Part shown: piece after piece, positions 24,669-33,599 of the stretch
Layout: each line of letters opens with the position of its first letter
Numbering within the stretch: position 1 is the stretch's first letter
From: JBDLID01 sp039715055
GTDB taxonomy: Bacteria; Desulfobacterota; Desulfobulbia; Desulfobulbales; Desulfocapsaceae
NCBI GenBank assembly: GCA_039715055.1
Contig: JBDLID010000009.1
Coordinates: 1-41,250, forward strand
Direction of reading: 5' to 3'
DNA length: 41,250 bases
Translations under genes and position numbers: made by a program
Notes under the pieces: generated by a model
The model's database searches: none
What the model was told of the DNA's origin: nothing
What the model saw: the letters and a program-made list of their open reading frames with translations, nothing else

Positions 24669-27086
24669 TTATACTGAAAAGTACTTTGCCTCCGGATGGT
24701 GAACAACAACGGCTGAAACCGATTGCTCCGGGGTCATTTCACAGGACGAGGTGAGCGAGACGCCGATTTTTTCACCCTCGAGGAGTTCAAAAAGCGGCCG
24801 CTGCAGCTCAAGATCCGGACAGGCGGAGTAACCGAAACTGTAACGTTGGCCGAATTCACCAATGCCCAAGTCATCCGCCATTTTATTGTGGACATGATGG
24901 GCCAGGGCCTCTGCCGCCTCCACAGAAAAACCGTGGAGGAGCAGGTAGTCGTGATAACGGTTTTCATCGTAGAGTTTATGGGCCGTTTCACCGATTTTTT
25001 CGCCCAGGGTGATGAGAAACATGCCGATCAGGTCCTGCTTTGAGTCATTGCGGAAATAGTCGCTGATGGAGAGATGGGGGGCGTGTTTCTGTCTTGGAAA
25101 ATCAAAGCCGAATTCCCGCCCTTCATGGTTGATCAGCAGTCTGTCGTCCTGCCGCCGGCAGTCGAACCAACCGTAGCGTACCCGGGGGGTGAGCAGTCCA
25201 TCTGTATGGATTTTTTCAACAATGGCGTCATATTCAGGTTCAACCTGACTGCGCAGCAGCTGTTCATACTCGTCATCGGACATCTTTTTCTTCTTGTATC
25301 CCCAGCGTCCGCGAAAAAGAACCTGCCTGTTGAGCAGTGGTAGAAATTCTTCACTGGAGACAGCAAGTTCGCGGGTGCCTGAAAAGGGCGGCACCGGGAT
25401 GTCATCAACCAGTGAGATCTCGACACGTGTTTCCTGCACCGTGGATTTGACAGAATCCTCCCGCTGCCATTGACTGGACTGGAGGTTGCCGGCCTCAAAG
25501 GCCTGAATGGCCCGGAGCCCTGCAAAGGCATCCCGGCAGTAGACCACCTTGCCTCCATAGCCGGGAACACATTCCCGGGCAACGAATTTTTCGGTGAGGG
25601 CGGCCCCGCCGAGCAGAATCGGCAGGTGGAGCCCGGCCTTGTTGTAGATCTCCATGGACTCCTGCATGATCATCGCCGATTTAACAAGCAGTCCGGAGAG
25701 GCAGAGAACGTCAATTTGAGGGTTTTCACGTATGGTTTCAACGATGGTCTCGGCGGTGACCTTGATGCCGATATCGATGACCTTGTAGCCATTATTGGAG
25801 AGGATAATGTTGACAAGATTCTTGCCAATGTCATGAACATCTCCCTGTACTGTTGCCAGCAGGACGGTGACGGTGTCGTCATGGCCGCTTTTCTCCATGC
25901 GGGGCTCAAGGATTTCAACGCTTTTGCGCATCACCTCCGCCGACTGGAGGACAAAGGGCAAGAGCATCTCACCGCTGCCGAACAGCTCACCCACCTCGCG
26001 CATGGCCGGCACAAGCAGCTGGTTGACGATCTCAAGAGGCGTATAACTCTCAAGGAGCATGACCAGGATGTCGTCAAGATCACGCTGGTCGCCGTGCAGG
26101 ATGTGCTGCTGGAGTAGCTGTTCCGGCTCCACATCGCCTTGTGTGTCTTCATCTTCTTCGATCTGGAAATCCTCGAAGTAGTTGATAAATGCCATGAGCG
26201 GTGACAGCTCACCTGTCTGTCGATTGTAGATCAAATCCAGTGCCAGTTCTCTGCCCTCTTCATCAATACGATCCAGCGGGAAGCAGTTGGCCGGGTCGAT
26301 GATCACAGCGTCGAGTCCTGCCTCCACCGCCTCATGGAGAAATACCGCATTGAGTACCTTCCTCGCATTTACCGGCAACCCAAAGGAGATATTGGAAAGC
26401 CCGAGGACGGTGTGACAACGGGGCAGTTCCTCTTTGATCCGTTTGATTGCAGCAAGGGTCTGGATGGCCGCATCGACAAGCTTTTCATCACCTGAACCGA
26501 TGGTAAAAGTCAGTGGGTCAAAAAAGAGATCCCCGCTGTCAAGGCCGTAGCGTTCAACGGCGGTGTCGTGTATGCGGTGGGCAATGGCAGTCTTTTTGTC
26601 TGCGTCCATGGCCATCCCCTGCTCATCAATTGTGAGGCCGGTGACACTGGCGCCATATTTCTTTGCCAGGCGGCAGATTTTGTCCAGCGCTTCACCGCCG
26701 TCCTCAAAATTGATGGAATTGATGATCGGTCGTCCGGGATAGGCCTCAAGGGCGGTCTCGATAACTTTGGGGCTGGTGGAGTCGATCATCAGCGGTGCCT
26801 TGAGCGTTTTGCCAAAGCTCTTGACCAGCGCTTTCATGTCGGCCTGCTCGTCCCTTCCTGCCCAGGCAGCACTGAGGTCAACCACATGGGCTCCGATCCG
26901 TTCCTGTTCAAGCCCCATCTGCAGGCAGCCGTCAACATCGCCTTCGAGGAGCAGTTCACGGAATTTTTTTGAGCCGGTGGGGTTGCACCTCTCACCAATG
27001 ATCAGGGGGGCAATCTCCTGTCTGATATCAGTTGCCTGATAGAGACTGGCAAGGCGGCTGGGAATGGACTTGTCATGATCTTTCAT
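24669..27086 (-). CDS. metH: cobalamin-dependent methionine synthase, folate/B12/activation part (split MetH)
   Basis: 805-residue C-terminal part of methionine synthase. Domains in order: pterin (methyltetrahydrofolate)-binding with IIGERCNPTGSKKFRELL and MIDSTSP (about residues 25-290), the four-helix cap (ending about 390), the B12-binding domain with VQGDVHDIGKN, whose His is the cobalt ligand (about residues 410-525), and a reactivation domain with RYSFGYSACPDLELQRPLFELL near the end (E. coli has RxxPGYPACPDH). The homocysteine-binding domain is absent here and lies in the gene upstream, whose stop it overlaps by 4 nt. Together they would transfer a methyl group from methyltetrahydrofolate to homocysteine via cobalamin. 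Confidence 0.94.
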   Translation of the reverse strand: MKDHDKSIPSRLASLYQATDIRQEIAPLIIGERCNPTGSKKFRELLLEGDVDGCLQMGLEQERIGAHVVDLSAAWAGRDEQADMKALVKSFGKTLKAPLMIDSTSPKVIETALEAYPGRPIINSINFEDGGEALDKICRLAKKYGASVTGLTIDEQGMAMDADKKTAIAHRIHDTAVERYGLDSGDLFFDPLTFTIGSGDEKLVDAAIQTLAAIKRIKEELPRCHTVLGLSNISFGLPVNARKVLNAVFLHEAVEAGLDAVIIDPANCFPLDRIDEEGRELALDLIYNRQTGELSPLMAFINYFEDFQIEEDEDTQGDVEPEQLLQQHILHGDQRDLDDILVMLLESYTPLEIVNQLLVPAMREVGELFGSGEMLLPFVLQSAEVMRKSVEILEPRMEKSGHDDTVTVLLATVQGDVHDIGKNLVNIILSNNGYKVIDIGIKVTAETIVETIRENPQIDVLCLSGLLVKSAMIMQESMEIYNKAGLHLPILLGGAALTEKFVARECVPGYGGKVVYCRDAFAGLRAIQAFEAGNLQSSQWQREDSVKSTVQETRVEISLVDDIPVPPFSGTRELAVSSEEFLPLLNRQVLFRGRWGYKKKKMSDDEYEQLLRSQVEPEYDAIVEKIHTDGLLTPRVRYGWFDCRRQDDRLLINHEGREFGFDFPRQKHAPHLSISDYFRNDSKQDLIGMFLITLGEKIGETAHKLYDENRYHDYLLLHGFSVEAAEALAHHVHNKMADDLGIGEFGQRYSFGYSACPDLELQRPLFELLEGEKIGVSLTSSCEMTPEQSVSAVVVHHPEAKYFSV

Positions 27087-28009
27087 GAACGAACCTCCCT
27101 TGACCTGTTGGCCAGAGCGTCTGCAAGTGCTCTGATATGGGCCGGGGAGGTCCCGCAGCAGCCGCCGATGATGGATATACCAAAACGATCGATGAAGTCG
27201 AGCATATGGTCGGCATAGCCCGAGGGGCTCAGCGGGTAGACGGTCTCGCCGTCCTGGACAATGGGCATGCCCTGGTTGGGGATGCAGGAGATACGCCTGT
27301 CCCAGTTTTCGCTGAGATAATGAATCTGCGGTTCCATGTCGACAGGGCCGGTGGCGCAGTTCAGGCCAAGGGATATTACCGGAAACGGGGCAATGGTGGC
27401 GCAGACAGCCCCGATATCGGAACCGACCAGCATGGTGCCCTGCTGCTCAAAGGTCACCGAGCTGAGAACCGGCAGGTCACGGCCCAGTTCTTCAAGCAGT
27501 TCAAAGCAGGCGACGAGCACGGTTTTGACCTGGAGCAGATCCTGGCAGGTTTCAATGATGAGGCAGTCGACACCGGCCTCGATGAGGGCACGCATCTGTT
27601 CCTTGACCGAGGCCGCAAGTGCGGCGGGTTCAATATGGCCGAGGATCGGAAGCTTGGTGGTCGGTCCAACAGAGCCGGCAACGTAGTGGTTTCGATCTGA
27701 GCGGCTGCACTCTGAAATGGCCTTGCGCGCATTCCGGACTGCGGCGTGATTGATCTCTTCGACCCTGTCTTCCAGACCGTATTCGCCAAGCACCAGGGAA
27801 GAGGCACCAAAGGTGTTTGTCTCGATGACCATGGCGCCGGCTTCCAGGAATCCGCCGTGGAGTTCAATGATGGACTGCGGGGCGGAGAGGTTGAGATATT
27901 CGTTACAGCCGTCGATTCCTTCCCAGGCATCAGCCGGAAGGTTCATCGACTGCAGGGTGGTGCCGCAGGCACCGTCAAAGATGAGCAGTTGTTCGTTTGT
28001 TATTGACAT
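27083..28009 (-). CDS. homocysteine S-methyltransferase (N-terminal MetH module)
   Basis: 308-residue zinc-dependent homocysteine-binding barrel, equivalent to the first domain of MetH. FDGACGTTLQSMNLP starts the barrel. The zinc Cys ligands are in SLGLNCATGP and in IIGGCCGTSPAHI; ETNTFGAS and SVGPTTKLP are typical. ATG at 28009 is chosen because the domain begins there; an in-frame Met at 28186 would add 59 residues unlike the family. No good ribosome-binding site is visible. It overlaps the gene for the folate/B12 part by 4 nt and must act with it. Confidence 0.92.
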   Translation of the reverse strand: MSITNEQLLIFDGACGTTLQSMNLPADAWEGIDGCNEYLNLSAPQSIIELHGGFLEAGAMVIETNTFGASSLVLGEYGLEDRVEEINHAAVRNARKAISECSRSDRNHYVAGSVGPTTKLPILGHIEPAALAASVKEQMRALIEAGVDCLIIETCQDLLQVKTVLVACFELLEELGRDLPVLSSVTFEQQGTMLVGSDIGAVCATIAPFPVISLGLNCATGPVDMEPQIHYLSENWDRRISCIPNQGMPIVQDGETVYPLSPSGYADHMLDFIDRFGISIIGGCCGTSPAHIRALADALANRSREVRS

Positions 28010-28334
28010 AATTGTTTGGAGACAAGTTTTGGCTTGTTTTTTCTGGAGAATTTTGAATAATTTAAATCCAATAAGTCTTTTGGGTCGACCCTTCCTGGCG
28101 ATAACCCTGATCTTCCACTGTCCCTTAAGGTGGTATTCATTCCCCAGGAAGCAGGAAATTTCAATGGAATTCTGCCGGTTTTTCATTGAAAAGACAACGT
28201 CACCAGTCAGGCAACCTCTATATTAATGATTCCTTCCAGTTTGTCACCCTGTTAGAGCGGATGTGGTCAACGGATATGTCGTTTTCTGAGCCTTTATAAC
28301 CAAGCCTCTTTGAAAAAGGGCATTGAGTAGTTCT
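28010..28334. other. divergent intergenic region upstream of the split metH and a kinase gene
   Basis: 325 bp between divergently transcribed genes, so promoters for both should be here. I looked on the metH strand for cobalamin, SAM and SAH riboswitch landmarks and found none. An open frame on the minus strand continues through much of the region but does not resemble a protein family. Confidence 0.4.
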
Positions 28335-30143
28335 ATGAAACGCAAATTGATCAGAACAACAACCCGGGCACTGACCTTCTGGCTGATTGTTCTCGTTTTT
28401 TTCACCGGATTGCTGGCAAACATTGTCTATTACGCCTATTCCGGGAAAAAAGTCGGGCAGGAGGTTGATAAGAGGGCGGATGAACTCATCGAAGAGCTGG
28501 CGCTTCTTCTCTCCAAGCCCCTTGACGAATCCGACCAGGAGGGGGTTGAGGTGGTTGGTATGGCCTATTCCCGAATTCCGCTGATGGGGGAGCTGCAGAT
28601 CTATGACGAAAGGGACAACATCCTCTACAGGGACGGTGGTCAGAGCGAGAAGTCGGTGAACCGGGAGCAGGTCGTTGAGAAATCAGGAACCAGGCTCGGC
28701 CGGGTGAAGATCTGTCTGGATAGTCGGCCACTGCTTACAGAGCGTCACCGGACAATGTTTATCCTCTTTTTTACCGGCCAGGTCATTATCCTGGTCCTGG
28801 CCGCAGGAACCTATCTCGTCACCAGGCTGATACTGGCCAAGCCTGTTACCGCTCTGCACCACGGTGTTTCAGAGATTACAGGCGGAAATTATGATGTTGT
28901 TCTCGACCGGACCGGATATGAGGATCTTGACCATCTGGTGCTGGCCATCAACTCCATGGCGACTGAGACCGGTCAGGTGGTTGCCGAGCTGCAGGTGACC
29001 CGTAATTTTCTCCAGAACGTTCTTGATTCCATGCCGTCGATGATTCTCTGTGTCGACATCAATGGTTTTATCACTGCCCTGAACCAGAGAGCCGAGCAGG
29101 AGATCGCTGTTTCCGGTTCATCGGTGATCGGCAGGAAGCTCAGCGATGTTTTTCCTCATCTTGGTGAAGAGTTCGATGAAATCCGCAAGTCCATTGAGGA
29201 CAATGTGGCGATCTCAAAGCAGAAAGATTCCTGCCCGACGCTGGGCACTATGAAAAAATCAGAGGTCACCATTTTTCCACTGGCAACAGATGATGGCAAG
29301 CGTGCTGTAATCCGAGTCGATGATATCACCGACCGGTTGAAGATGCAGGAGATGATGGTTCAGACTGAAAAGATGATGTCTGTCGGCGGGCTGGCGGCAG
29401 GGATGGCCCATGAAATCAATAACCCTCTGGGCGGTATCCTCCAGGCCTGTCAGAATATTGAGCGGCGGCTTTCTCCTGAGCTTGCCAGAAATTCTGAGGT
29501 GGCAGACGAGTATGGGCTCACTATTGGTAAAATCCAGGAGTATTGCCAAAACCGTGAGATATTTTCCATGCTGGCGGGGATCAGGGATTCCGGAGAGCGG
29601 GCCGCTGATATTATTCAGAACATGCTGCTTTTTTCAAGGCGCTCCGAGTCAAGCCTGGAAGAGTGTCGGGTGGCCGACATCATTGAACGTGTGCTGGCAC
29701 TTGCCGCCAATGATTATGACCTGAAACGAAAATATGATTTCCGCCATTACGCCATCAGCAGGAATTATGAACAGGATCTCACAGTTTACTGTGTCCGTAC
29801 CGAGATCGAACAGGTGATTCTCAACTTGTTAAAAAATGCCGCCCAATCATTCAAGGTCAGGGAAAAACAGGAGGTGGAACCTTGTATCGGCATCAGCGCC
29901 GAAAAGGAAGGGGACCAGGTGGAGATCAGGGTGACGGATAACGGACCCGGTATACCCGAAGAGATCAGGAAACGAATTTTCGAACCCTTTTTTACGACTA
30001 AAGGGGTGGGGGAAGGAACAGGTCTGGGGCTGTCGGTCTCCTATTTTATCGTGGTGGACCAGCACCGCGGTAAACTTGAGGTGATCTCAAGAGTCGGTGA
30101 AGGAACAACGTTTGTCATTTCCCTGCCCCAGGAAAGAGGTTAA
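28335..30143 (+). CDS. orphan membrane sensor histidine kinase (HAMP-PAS-HisKA-HATPase)
   Basis: 602-residue inner-membrane kinase. First transmembrane helix at about 14-34, a periplasmic sensing segment to about 138, second helix about 139-163, then HAMP (KPVTALHHGVSEITGGNYDVV), PAS (NFLQNVLDSMPSMILCVDINGFITALN) and the phospho-His in GLAAGMAHEINNPLGGILQ. The ATPase part has LNLLKNAAQS, DNGPGIPEEIRKRIFEPFF and GEGTGLGLSVSYFIV. The ligand is unknown. No response regulator is adjacent; the NtrC-type regulator at 38892 also lacks a neighbouring kinase and is a possible partner. ATG at 28335 is preferred to TTG at 28323. Its 3' end overlaps the convergent [2Fe-2S] protein gene by a few bases. 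Confidence 0.9.
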   Translation: MKRKLIRTTTRALTFWLIVLVFFTGLLANIVYYAYSGKKVGQEVDKRADELIEELALLLSKPLDESDQEGVEVVGMAYSRIPLMGELQIYDERDNILYRDGGQSEKSVNREQVVEKSGTRLGRVKICLDSRPLLTERHRTMFILFFTGQVIILVLAAGTYLVTRLILAKPVTALHHGVSEITGGNYDVVLDRTGYEDLDHLVLAINSMATETGQVVAELQVTRNFLQNVLDSMPSMILCVDINGFITALNQRAEQEIAVSGSSVIGRKLSDVFPHLGEEFDEIRKSIEDNVAISKQKDSCPTLGTMKKSEVTIFPLATDDGKRAVIRVDDITDRLKMQEMMVQTEKMMSVGGLAAGMAHEINNPLGGILQACQNIERRLSPELARNSEVADEYGLTIGKIQEYCQNREIFSMLAGIRDSGERAADIIQNMLLFSRRSESSLEECRVADIIERVLALAANDYDLKRKYDFRHYAISRNYEQDLTVYCVRTEIEQVILNLLKNAAQSFKVREKQEVEPCIGISAEKEGDQVEIRVTDNGPGIPEEIRKRIFEPFFTTKGVGEGTGLGLSVSYFIVVDQHRGKLEVISRVGEGTTFVISLPQERG

Positions 30144-30355
30144 GAGCTTTTCCTGCCATGTAACTCCAGGAGCATTTTCACCTTTTCTCCACAGCGCCGG
30201 GAGTCGCATGAACCACCACCGATTCCCGTCTGACGTGCAACTTCCTCGTAAGTTGAGGCGCCATTTTCAATGGCCTGGATGACCTTGTACAGTTTAACCC
30301 CCTTGCAGATGCAGCCCGGTTTCAGTCGGGCTATGACTTCTTCTTCACTGGCCAT
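30140..30355 (-). CDS. BFD-like [2Fe-2S]-binding protein
   Basis: Small ferredoxin-like protein of about 71 residues with the bacterioferritin-associated ferredoxin fold. Four Cys are arranged as CIC near residue 16 and SCDSRRC near residue 53 (C-x-C ... C-x4-C), with IENGASTYEEVARQTGIGGGSC between, as in BFD-domain proteins. It probably passes electrons or senses iron/redox state. ATG at 30355 is chosen because the domain starts there; an upstream Met at 30457 would add 34 unlike residues. The ribosome-binding site is poor in both cases. It stands alone, convergent with the kinase gene. Confidence 0.8.
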   Translation of the reverse strand: MASEEEVIARLKPGCICKGVKLYKVIQAIENGASTYEEVARQTGIGGGSCDSRRCGEKVKMLLELHGRKSS

Positions 30356-30712
30356 GGTGCAGTAGTGAGGTGTATTTGTATGATTTGGCTGACTGTCAAA
30401 CAGTAACAGTTTAGCGATTTTTCCATCATAAGATGACCATGGATCGATTATGGCCATCTGGAGTCAGGAATGCAATAAAAATATGGATTGATGGGGCTGC
30501 CACAGGTTCACCACTAATAATGCATCAGTTTGATTGAAAAAATAGACGGAGACGGTTAGATTGGAAAGAGGTGTCCTTTTCCGGGAATTTTTTTGTAATC
30601 CTTGTGGTTTCTTTTAAGAAAGAACGTTTTTTACCTGTTGAACCATAGGGTACCTTGAAAAATTGAAAGGCTGATCAAACAATCGTCGGTACGATCCGGG
30701 AGACAGAAGGTG
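30356..30712. other. intergenic region upstream of the class III FBPase
   Basis: 357 bp, A/T-rich, with no convincing gene. The second copy of a 19-bp motif (30646-30664, TAGGGTACCTTGAAAAATT) lies here; the other is at 13101-13119 upstream of rho. Promoters for the divergent BFD-like and FBPase genes should be in this stretch, but I could not assign them with confidence. Confidence 0.35.
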
Positions 30713-32521
30713 ATGAGTACAGATGCAACCCCCCATCAGGCCGGTGAACTTGACAGCCTGGCCGAGCAGTTTCTTCAGCTTGAAAACCAGCTCAACTCCA
30801 ACATTCCGGTAACCCTCTGGATAAGCGACCTCCATGGTGAAGGAGAGCGGTTCAAGTCAATTCTGCGGGGACGTTTCGGCATGCTCTATCAGACCTGCCG
30901 GGAGGCGCTGCCCAACACCTTCAGCAGCGATAAAATCCAGTACCTGACCAGGATCATTCGACAGAAGCAGTACATCGAGGATCCCGATGTCCCACTTGAT
31001 GCCCAGGATGTCATCTTCTGCCTGGTGGATATCCTCAAATACCGGCTGTCAAATGTTCGCCATCGCCGCGGCGATATCTACCTGCCTGAATTCAAAAACA
31101 GTATCAAACGGCTTCTTTCCGGGCTTCCGGTTCCGGACCAGATTTTTGAGGAGCCGATCTTTTCCAAGCGGTTGATCAGCCACCTGGCCCACACCATCCG
31201 ACTGGTGCTGCTCGACAGGATCATTGTCCTCGGTGATATTTTCGATCGGGGCGCCCAGCCCGACAAGATTATCCGTTTTCTTTCTTCTCCCTGGTATCGG
31301 CCCATGGTTGACTATATCTTCGGCAACCATGATATCCTCTGGATGGGCGCCGCCTCGGGCAACCGCTCCCTTATTGCCGAGGCTATGCGTATCACCTGCC
31401 GTTACGATCATTTTGAACTGATGGAGCGGCTGGGATTCGACAGTTCACTGCTGGCCGGGTTTTCCACCGGCACCTACCCGGTGGAAAAGGTGACTGGCAA
31501 GTTCAAGGCAAAAACCGACAGGGGCAGGAGCATGGAAAAAGCACTTGCCGTGATCCAGTTCAAGATCGAGGAACAGACCATCCGTGATTTTCCCGAGTAC
31601 GGGATGGAGTCCCGTCTGTGGCTTGATCGACTGGCCGCGCTCTTGAAGTCGGGCGACACCGGGGGGCTCAACGACATCCATTTCCCGACCATCGACCTGA
31701 ACGACCCGGCTCGGTTGACCGATGATGAGAAAAAGGTGATCGATGATCTCACCCGTCAGTTTACAACCAACCGAAAACTCAAACGACTGCTGCGGTTCTT
31801 CTTTGAGCACGGTAAAACATACCATATCCACAACAATTCCCTTAACATCCACGCCCTGCTGCCATCGACCGAAGATGGTGAGTTTGAGGAGTTCCTCGGT
31901 CGCAGCGGCAGGGCGCTGCTCGATCATGTACAGGAGACAATCGACCGGGTCGGGGTCAACTATATCGCTGAGCGGGGCCAGGCCCCGGAGGATCAGGCTC
32001 TGTTTTTTTATCTCTGGTGTGGTCCCAAATCGCCGTTTTTCGGCAAACATGCGATGAAGACCTTTGAGCGTTATTTTCTTATTGATGAGGAGAGCCACGT
32101 TGAACGAACCCTCTACTGGAAGAAAAATCTTCTGACCGATGAGTTCAAGGAGAAGCTCAAGGATGAGTTTGGTATTCAACGGGTGGTGTATGGCCACACA
32201 CCGGTGGATTATTCCAAGGGAAAGCAGATGGCATCTGCCGATGGTGTGGCGATCAATGTTGACGGCGGTTTTGCCGCGGCCTACTACAACCGTGGTCACG
32301 CCCTGGTGCACACCCCACACCAGGTGTTCGGCATCATCCTGCCTACCCCGAAGGAGATGAGAGAGGCTGCCTCAAAACATGAGACGGTTCCCCTCGATAT
32401 CGAGTTGATTGACGAGTTCCGCCAGCCCATGAAGGTCAAAGATACGGTCAAGGGAGTCTCATTGAAAGAGGAAGGCGACCGGATCATGGCCAGGATTAGA
32501 CAAATCGGAGAAAAAATTTAG
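30713..32521 (+). CDS. fbp: class III fructose-1,6-bisphosphatase
   Basis: 602-residue metallophosphoesterase of the FBPase class III family, best known from Firmicutes and Bacteroidetes. It dephosphorylates fructose 1,6-bisphosphate in gluconeogenesis. Calcineurin-type metal motifs are ISDLHGEGERF, VLGDIFDRGAQPDKI and FGNHDILWMGAA, with a later YGHTPVDYSKG. Length fits the family. GTG at 30710 and ATG at 30713 are adjacent; GGGAG at 30698-30702 gives better spacing to the ATG. A GlpX-fold gene follows by 51 bp on the same strand, so the two may be co-transcribed. Confidence 0.93.
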   Translation: MSTDATPHQAGELDSLAEQFLQLENQLNSNIPVTLWISDLHGEGERFKSILRGRFGMLYQTCREALPNTFSSDKIQYLTRIIRQKQYIEDPDVPLDAQDVIFCLVDILKYRLSNVRHRRGDIYLPEFKNSIKRLLSGLPVPDQIFEEPIFSKRLISHLAHTIRLVLLDRIIVLGDIFDRGAQPDKIIRFLSSPWYRPMVDYIFGNHDILWMGAASGNRSLIAEAMRITCRYDHFELMERLGFDSSLLAGFSTGTYPVEKVTGKFKAKTDRGRSMEKALAVIQFKIEEQTIRDFPEYGMESRLWLDRLAALLKSGDTGGLNDIHFPTIDLNDPARLTDDEKKVIDDLTRQFTTNRKLKRLLRFFFEHGKTYHIHNNSLNIHALLPSTEDGEFEEFLGRSGRALLDHVQETIDRVGVNYIAERGQAPEDQALFFYLWCGPKSPFFGKHAMKTFERYFLIDEESHVERTLYWKKNLLTDEFKEKLKDEFGIQRVVYGHTPVDYSKGKQMASADGVAINVDGGFAAAYYNRGHALVHTPHQVFGIILPTPKEMREAASKHETVPLDIELIDEFRQPMKVKDTVKGVSLKEEGDRIMARIRQIGEKI

Positions 32522-32572
32522 GGCGGGAGCGGGTGGCGTTCCGAGCAAACCGCATGAGCCGACCGGTGGATT

Positions 32573-33520
32573 ATGAAGATAAATTATGGAATGGAAATTG
32601 TCAGGGCGACTGAGATTGCCGCCCTGACAGCAGCCCGCGACCAGGGATTGGGCAAACATGACGTCATTCTCAACGAGGCAAGAAGGGCCGTCAGCAAGAC
32701 CCTGGAACGGATGGTAATCAACGGCCGGGTAATCAACGATCGATTCAGCGGCCGCAGCGAGATCTTTCAACTGCCGAAGAGTGTCGGTCAGGGCGGCCCG
32801 GATATGGACCTGATGATTGTCGCCCTTGAGGCCCATCACGCTGCAGCGGATGGTCTCAATAATGCCACCTCATATATTGTCCTGACTGAAGACGGATATA
32901 TCAGGCCAATGCCCAACCTGCGGATGTTCAAGATGGTGGTGGGTGGTACGGTGGGAGAGGTGATTGATATCAACCAGTCGCCCACCATCAATGTCAAACG
33001 GGTTGCCCGGGTCCTGAAGAAATATACCGAGAATATCACTGTCTGCATCCTCAACCGGGAGCATCACCGTGAGTTGATCCGGGAGGTTCGAAGTTGCGGA
33101 GCAAGGATCAAGCTCATTGAGGAGGGGGAGGTCTCCGGTTGTCTTGCCGCCATTACCGGAGAAAGGGCGGATATCTACATGGGCTACGGCTATGCCCCCG
33201 AGGGAACAGTGGTCGCTGCCGCAATCCGTTGCCTGGGCGGCTATATGGAGGCGGTGATTGACTGCCGGGATGAGGAGGAGCGGCAGGAGGCTATTCATTA
33301 TCACATCAGTGACTGCAACAAGATATTTCGGGTGGAGGATCTCATCGACTCCCGCAAGATTTCAATTGCAGCCACCGGTATCACCGACGGCGAGTTCCTG
33401 CAAGGGGTTCGTTTCACCTCAAACGGCGCCGTGACCCACTCGTTTGTGGCTCGCAGTGAAACCAGAACCTATCGGACGCTGACGACACGGCACTTCTTTG
33501 ATCACAACCCCGTCTTCTAA
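32573..33520 (+). CDS. GlpX-like (class II FBPase fold) protein with lost metal ligands
   Basis: 315-residue protein that aligns along its length with GlpX. EIVRATEIAALTAAR matches the N-terminus, NLRMFKMVVGG, GYAPEGTVVAAAIRCLGG and ISIAATGITDGEFLQGVRF match later blocks. The active-site segments differ: GRGDKNAAD is replaced by GLGKHDVILNE, the IGEGE loop by INDRF, and DPIEGT by VALEAH. Only the Glu of APEG and the Glu of the former DPIEGT remain. Loss of most metal ligands argues against normal phosphatase activity. It follows a class III FBPase gene, so a regulatory or scaffold role is possible. Activity on another substrate is the alternative. Confidence 0.82.
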   Translation: MKINYGMEIVRATEIAALTAARDQGLGKHDVILNEARRAVSKTLERMVINGRVINDRFSGRSEIFQLPKSVGQGGPDMDLMIVALEAHHAAADGLNNATSYIVLTEDGYIRPMPNLRMFKMVVGGTVGEVIDINQSPTINVKRVARVLKKYTENITVCILNREHHRELIREVRSCGARIKLIEEGEVSGCLAAITGERADIYMGYGYAPEGTVVAAAIRCLGGYMEAVIDCRDEEERQEAIHYHISDCNKIFRVEDLIDSRKISIAATGITDGEFLQGVRFTSNGAVTHSFVARSETRTYRTLTTRHFFDHNPVF

Positions 33521-33557
33521 AAAAGTTGTATATTGGCCCAATATACAACTTTTTTAG
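33517..33557. terminator. bidirectional palindromic terminator
   Basis: A 41-bp perfect palindrome, 20 bp per arm around one base. It begins CTAAAAAAGTTG, and the mirror arm ends in CAACTTTTTTAG. The stop codon of the GlpX-like gene lies inside the first arm. Both strands carry an A/T-run stem that ends in T residues, so it can stop transcription from both converging genes. Confidence 0.8.
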
Positions 33558-33599
33558 CTAATTGGAAAAGCGGGCCGGTGCAACTCTGCGGGTGGACTG

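Noticed and set aside
28010..28186. Upstream extension of the homocysteine methyltransferase by 59 residues, or a riboswitch in this region
   Set aside because: The extra residues do not resemble the family, and I saw no B12, SAM or SAH riboswitch landmarks.
31445..32320. 291-codon minus-strand frame opposite the class III FBPase
   Set aside because: Shadow of a gene with clear metallophosphoesterase motifs; no ribosome-binding site or family match.
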